Shown one piece after another: positions 34,302 through 37,457 of a stretch of 37,457 nucleotides of DNA. The position numbers and the translations under genes were made by a program. The DNA is taken from the NCBI GenBank assembly GCA_022340665.1, contig JAJDNM010000023.1:1-37457 (forward strand), written 5' to 3'. Numbering within the stretch: the stretch's first letter is position 1; each line of letters opens with the position of its first letter. The notes below the pieces were generated by a model. That model was not told the DNA's origin. It saw only the letters and a program-made list of their open reading frames with translations, and made no database searches. The stretch comes from Acidobacteriota bacterium. Its GTDB lineage: Bacteria; Acidobacteriota; Thermoanaerobaculia; Thermoanaerobaculales; Sulfomarinibacteraceae.

Positions 34302-34472
34302 GCTCGATGCTCGATGCTCGATGCTCGATGCTCGATTCAACCAATCACTAAATCGTAAGGCTGAATTGTCAAAGGGTGGGCGAACGGAACGAGAAACGAG
34401 TATCGAGAGACGAGTATCTGGCTGGCGGGTGGGCGGAGCAAATATCGAACATCCAACATCGAAGATCGAGAT
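34302..34472. repeat. GCTCGAT heptamer tract and related repeats
   Basis: Five perfect tandem copies of GCTCGAT lie at 34302-34336, beginning four bases after the stop codon of the 589-residue protein. Downstream come ACGAGTATC units (34396-34418), a G-rich core GGCGGGTGGGCGG (34424-34436) and further ATCGA/ACATC units to 34472. The heptamer is the same as at 10583-10617 (CTCGATG is a rotation). No gene is present in 34298-34485. Confidence 0.9.
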
Positions 34473-34485
34473 CTGTTTTTCAGCG

Positions 34486-34884
34486 CTATCGCAGCTTTTC
34501 GAGAGTCGCACGCACTTCTGGATCGATCGGCACCGGTCTGCCCGATCGCCTTTCAACGCATGCGAGACGGGTAACGGCCTCTGCAGCCACCTCGATTCCG
34601 GACTGCACCAGGTACTCGAAATCGAACGAGGCACCCCTGAGCTCGCCGACCCTGAGCCATACGCGAACCTCGTCCTCCAGCGCCACCGGCCGCTTATAGT
34701 CGATCTCGAGGCGTTTGACGAAGAACGGAATCTGCAACGCATCCCGACCACCGAACAATTCGGTCCACGCCTCGGTACGAGCGATCTCGAGATAGCTGGC
34801 GAAGGTGGCGTTGTTGACGTGGCCAAAGGCGTCGAGATCGCGCCACCGCACCTGGATGGGGCAGGAAAACGGGTAATCGTCCAT
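34486..34884 (-). CDS. Acyl-CoA thioesterase (YbgC/4HBT hot-dog family)
   Basis: This protein has 132 residues from the ATG at 34884 (MDDYPF); an upstream in-frame ATG adds only eight residues. The hot-dog signature RWRDLDAFGHVNNATFASY contains the catalytic Asp of the YbgC type and a conserved HVNN. ARTEAWTELFG and RLEIDYKRPVALEDEV follow the family pattern. It hydrolyses acyl-CoA or acyl-ACP thioesters. It stands alone, convergent with the 589-residue gene and divergent from the Sfp-type transferase. Confidence 0.92.
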   Translation of the reverse strand: MDDYPFSCPIQVRWRDLDAFGHVNNATFASYLEIARTEAWTELFGGRDALQIPFFVKRLEIDYKRPVALEDEVRVWLRVGELRGASFDFEYLVQSGIEVAAEAVTRLACVERRSGRPVPIDPEVRATLEKLR

Positions 34885-35054
34885 GGCGCAAGGGTAACAG
34901 CACTGCAACGGTTATCGGATGGACGTGTGCAGTTGTCAGTGATAAGTCATCAGTGCCCGCAGTGCTTTTCCGACGGCAGAACCAATCCCTGATCTCTGGG
35001 GCGGACGGTCGCCGTAAGTCATGAAAACCGGCCGATGGTAGTACGATTCCCTGG

Positions 35055-35756
35055 ATGAGTGAAATCAAAATCATTCCCGGCCAGGTACAGGTGTGGTGGG
35101 CAGATCTCCGCCTCAGCGAGGCGGAAATCGATCGCCTTCGAGGGATGCTCACACCCGAAGAACTGGTCCGGGCGGATCGATTTCGCGTCACCACAGCCGG
35201 GCGCCGGTTCATAGCAGCGCGGGCGGCCCTGCGCAGGATTCTGGCCCGGGCGACCGGCGTTGAGCCGACCGACATCGAGTTTTCGATCGGCAGCCACGGT
35301 AAGCCCTTTCTCGACAATTGCGGACTGAATTTCAACGCCAGCGATTCGGGAGATTTCGTGGCCGTCGCCCTCGCAACCGACGATATCGGTGTCGACATCG
35401 AATGCGTACGATCCTTGAAACGCGGTGCATCCCTCGCGCAACGGGTGTGCACTGAACATGAGCTGGGTGTTTTGGAGCGTACGCCCGAAGATCAGCGAGA
35501 TGCCCTGCTCCTCCGGTTCTGGACGTGCAAGGAGGCGGCACTCAAAGCTGTCGGAACCGGCCTGCCAGGAGGCATGAAGAACGTCGGGGTGGAAATTTCC
35601 GCGAATGGGAATCCGAAGGTAGTTCGCTTCGTTGACCAGGCCGGCCGATGGACCCTGGCGTTTCCCGGGCTGGATCCTGCGTTTCTGTGCTCGGTGGTCG
35701 TTCGAGGTTCAGGCTGGGACGCCGTCGGCCATCATTTCTCTCTTCAGTCGACGTAA
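35055..35756 (+). CDS. Sfp-type 4'-phosphopantetheinyl transferase
   Basis: This 233-residue protein loads carrier proteins with phosphopantetheine from CoA. The magnesium/CoA motif GVDIE (112-116; Asp114, Glu116) and WTCKEAALKAVGTGL (Lys159, Glu160) are intact, as are REF/RFIAARAALRRIL and GKPFL. The usual 'NxSHS' appears as NASDSGD (position 97 Asp instead of His), an atypical residue at a site that normally binds CoA phosphate. No polyketide or NRPS genes are nearby, so it may serve fatty-acid ACP or a distant cluster. Its end overlaps the convergent sulfatase-like gene by 13 bp. Confidence 0.92.
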   Translation: MSEIKIIPGQVQVWWADLRLSEAEIDRLRGMLTPEELVRADRFRVTTAGRRFIAARAALRRILARATGVEPTDIEFSIGSHGKPFLDNCGLNFNASDSGDFVAVALATDDIGVDIECVRSLKRGASLAQRVCTEHELGVLERTPEDQRDALLLRFWTCKEAALKAVGTGLPGGMKNVGVEISANGNPKVVRFVDQAGRWTLAFPGLDPAFLCSVVVRGSGWDAVGHHFSLQST

Positions 35757-37457
35757 CCCAGGGCTTCGAGCTGCCGTCTGGTGTCTCGATCGATCTCGGT
35801 CCGATGCTCCCCTGCCTCCTGTCTCAGGCGCCAGGTTGCCTCCCAGGCCTGAAGGCGCGACCGCAGCCAGTCGGCCTCGATGGAGGACGACCCGGCAACG
35901 TTGCGATGCTCACCGGGGTCGAACTCGAGGTGAAAAAGATACTCCGCGTCGTGCGTTCGACCCCGGCCTCGCCCCATGCCCCAGTCGAATCGCGGCCTCG
36001 GAACCCTGATCAACTTCCACCGTTCGGAGCGTGCCATCGCGGCCATCCTGAGGCCCGGAGCAGTGGCGAAGTGAAGGTTGGGCTCTCGGCCTCCGTTCCA
36101 CTCCCCGAAAATCGCGTCCCACAGTGCCCTGCCACCTTCCACATCACCTGCCTCTCCCGGCCTGACCAGGTTGACGAGGGAGGCGTGGAGATCGAGAGTG
36201 TCGGTCGGTTCAGCTACGACCGTGTGCGGAACGACGCCCGGCCACCACACGACCATCGGCACATGCAGCATTTCATCGTAGAGCGTGTATCCGTGAAGAA
36301 CGCCGTCATGGTCGAAGAGCTCCTCGCCGTGATCGGAGGTGATCACGACCATCGCTTGTCCCGGAAACCGGCGTTGAATCTCTTCCATCAAAGTACATAG
36401 CTCGGCGTCGTTGTACGCCAGATTCGCCGCGTACCTCTGGCGCAGCCATTTCTGGTCCTCGAGCGTCACCTCCCGTTCGGCGTCCCGGATCGAGGCGAGC
36501 GTCCGCGTCCGCCCGTCGAGGTGCTTTGCGGACGCGCTAACGAACCGGCGTGGATAAGGCCTGGGCGGAGTATAGGGATTGTGGGGATGGAGGGTGTGGA
36601 GATAGAGAAAGAACGACTCGTCGACTGCACGATTGTCGAGCCATCTGAGGACCGCCCGATGAACTCGCCTGGCACTGTCGTTGACGACGACCTTTCCTCC
36701 TCGGCGGTGATCCTGAACGATAGGAAGGTATTCGTAGTGTTCGAATCCTCTGGTCAGGCCGAACCCGGGCGTGAGATGCGGGTTGGAGGAGAACGACGCT
36801 GTCACGAACCCGGCCTGGGTAAACACCTCTGCCAGAGTTTCAGGCCCCGACGGGGACAGTGCGCGCCCCTGGAGAAAGCCGTGACCGGTGAAGAGAGACT
36901 TGGTGGCCGGCCCGGTGTTTGGAGCAACCGAAAAGTGATTCCTGAACACGGCTCCTTCGGATGCCAGCCGATCTATGCAGGGACTCGCGCCGATGGTCGC
37001 GCCGAGGTGGTCGACAAAGTCGGCGCGGAGCGCATCGAGCACGTAGACCAACACCACCCTCGGCGGATCCGGAGCCGATTCGGTCGTATGCGCAGCAGTA
37101 GTTGATTCACCGACCAGCCGCAAGTTTTGCCATCGTCCTGCGGATCCGGGTCCCTTCGCAGTCAACCGAATTCGAACCAAGCCCTCCGTGGTCCGCAGCG
37201 GCAGATCGACACTCCTGATACTGCCCGGCTCGACGGGCGACCCCCCCGCGAGATCGAAAACAGCTGGATTGGCATCGTCGCCGGTGTCGACCGAAATCGA
37301 GAAATGCTGTCGAGGGCTGGTCTCGAGCGGCGATTCGAATTTGCCCACGAGTCGGCTTCCGGCCTCAACCCAGCGCACGAACTCCACTGCCGACCAGCCG
37401 CTCTGCGTCACATCCTCATCCTCGATTTCGACCTCACCCCGCGGTGCCGCGCCGCTG
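35744..37457 (-). CDS. Sulfatase / alkaline-phosphatase-superfamily protein (5' end off the window)
   Basis: The frame is open to the window's edge, beyond the GTG at 37411, so the N-terminus is missing; about 571 codons are present. An initial beta-rich domain (around the first 120 visible residues) precedes the catalytic domain. The catalytic domain begins VVLVYVLDALRADFVDHLGA (metal Asp), with ASEGAVFRNHFSVAPNTGP, TSDHGEELFDH (metal Asp and His) and HGYTLYDEMLHVPMVVW. The position that carries Cys or Ser in sulfatases (C/S-x-P-x-R) reads T-G-P-A-T, so the formylglycine motif is absent. A phosphotransferase or phosphodiesterase with Thr nucleophile is more likely than a true sulfatase. No membrane segment is visible in this part. 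Confidence 0.88.
   Translation of the reverse strand, partial: SGAAPRGEVEIEDEDVTQSGWSAVEFVRWVEAGSRLVGKFESPLETSPRQHFSISVDTGDDANPAVFDLAGGSPVEPGSIRSVDLPLRTTEGLVRIRLTAKGPGSAGRWQNLRLVGESTTAAHTTESAPDPPRVVLVYVLDALRADFVDHLGATIGASPCIDRLASEGAVFRNHFSVAPNTGPATKSLFTGHGFLQGRALSPSGPETLAEVFTQAGFVTASFSSNPHLTPGFGLTRGFEHYEYLPIVQDHRRGGKVVVNDSARRVHRAVLRWLDNRAVDESFFLYLHTLHPHNPYTPPRPYPRRFVSASAKHLDGRTRTLASIRDAEREVTLEDQKWLRQRYAANLAYNDAELCTLMEEIQRRFPGQAMVVITSDHGEELFDHDGVLHGYTLYDEMLHVPMVVWWPGVVPHTVVAEPTDTLDLHASLVNLVRPGEAGDVEGGRALWDAIFGEWNGGREPNLHFATAPGLRMAAMARSERWKLIRVPRPRFDWGMGRGRGRTHDAEYLFHLEFDPGEHRNVAGSSSIEADWLRSRLQAWEATWRLRQEAGEHRTEIDRDTRRQLEALGYVD

Noticed and set aside
34302-34472. Possible CRISPR array
   Set aside because: Units are 7 bp and contiguous, with no 25-40 bp repeats or unique spacers, and no cas genes are present.
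1-37457. Mobile element genes or tRNA/rRNA genes
   Set aside because: No transposase, integrase, phage gene, tRNA cloverleaf or rRNA sequence was recognised on either strand.

Overview
This window is a 37.5 kb piece of a high-GC, Gram-negative chromosome. Evidence for a diderm includes a secretin, SurA-type periplasmic foldases, a CsgG-family protein, exported methionine sulfoxide reductases and lipoprotein signal peptides. The mix of PilMNO, GspD/E/F/G, MaeB and a SelW-type selenoprotein, with heptamer-rich intergenic DNA, would suit an uncultured lineage such as Acidobacteriota (Thermoanaerobaculia-like). That placement is an impression, not a demonstrated assignment. No rRNA, tRNA, integrase, transposase or CRISPR array was seen.

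Region 1 (1-10.4 kb, minus strand) is one long operon for a type IV pilus / type II secretion-like machine. In transcription order it encodes an ECF sigma factor, a zinc-finger anti-sigma factor, a secretin-N-domain-like exported protein, GspF, GspE/PilB, PilM, PilN, PilO, a PilP/GspC-like protein, a GspD secretin lipoprotein with an unusual C-terminal domain, a GspG pseudopilin, and the start of another prepilin cut by the window edge. Genes overlap or abut throughout.

Region 2 (10.4-11 kb) holds a promoter for the sigma operon and a heptamer-repeat cassette. It also holds a small gene that ordinary ORF calling breaks at an in-frame TGA: a 73-residue SelW/Rdx-family selenoprotein (C-x-x-U) followed by a well-formed bacterial SECIS hairpin. 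This is the most notable item in the window.

Region 3 (11-19.7 kb, minus strand) carries ribBA, mfd, an unrecognised membrane protein, two SurA/PrsA-like foldases and a YhaM-like HD/OB nuclease, closely spaced. Region 4 (19.8-29.6 kb) is mostly plus strand: cysteine desulfurase, a 182-bp long-inverted-repeat element, a DUF1343/NamZ-like protein (minus), an exported msrA-msrB pair, ddl, maeB, a CBS-domain protein, a CsgG-family protein with a strong terminator, and a small exported protein. Region 5 (29.7-37.5 kb) has folE (minus), two sugar-nucleotide SDR genes, a 589-residue unknown, an acyl-CoA thioesterase, an Sfp-type phosphopantetheinyl transferase and a 5'-truncated sulfatase-superfamily protein whose nucleophile position appears to be Thr.

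At four intergenic sites (about 46-150, 10583-10689, 30434-30580, 34302-34472) a similar layout recurs: short direct repeats, often of 7-bp period, with a G-rich core and inverted or palindromic repeats. One of these lies in frame within a prepilin leader. A separate TAGCCCG-ended inverted-repeat element occurs at 21026-21207, with a lone end at 28029-28051.
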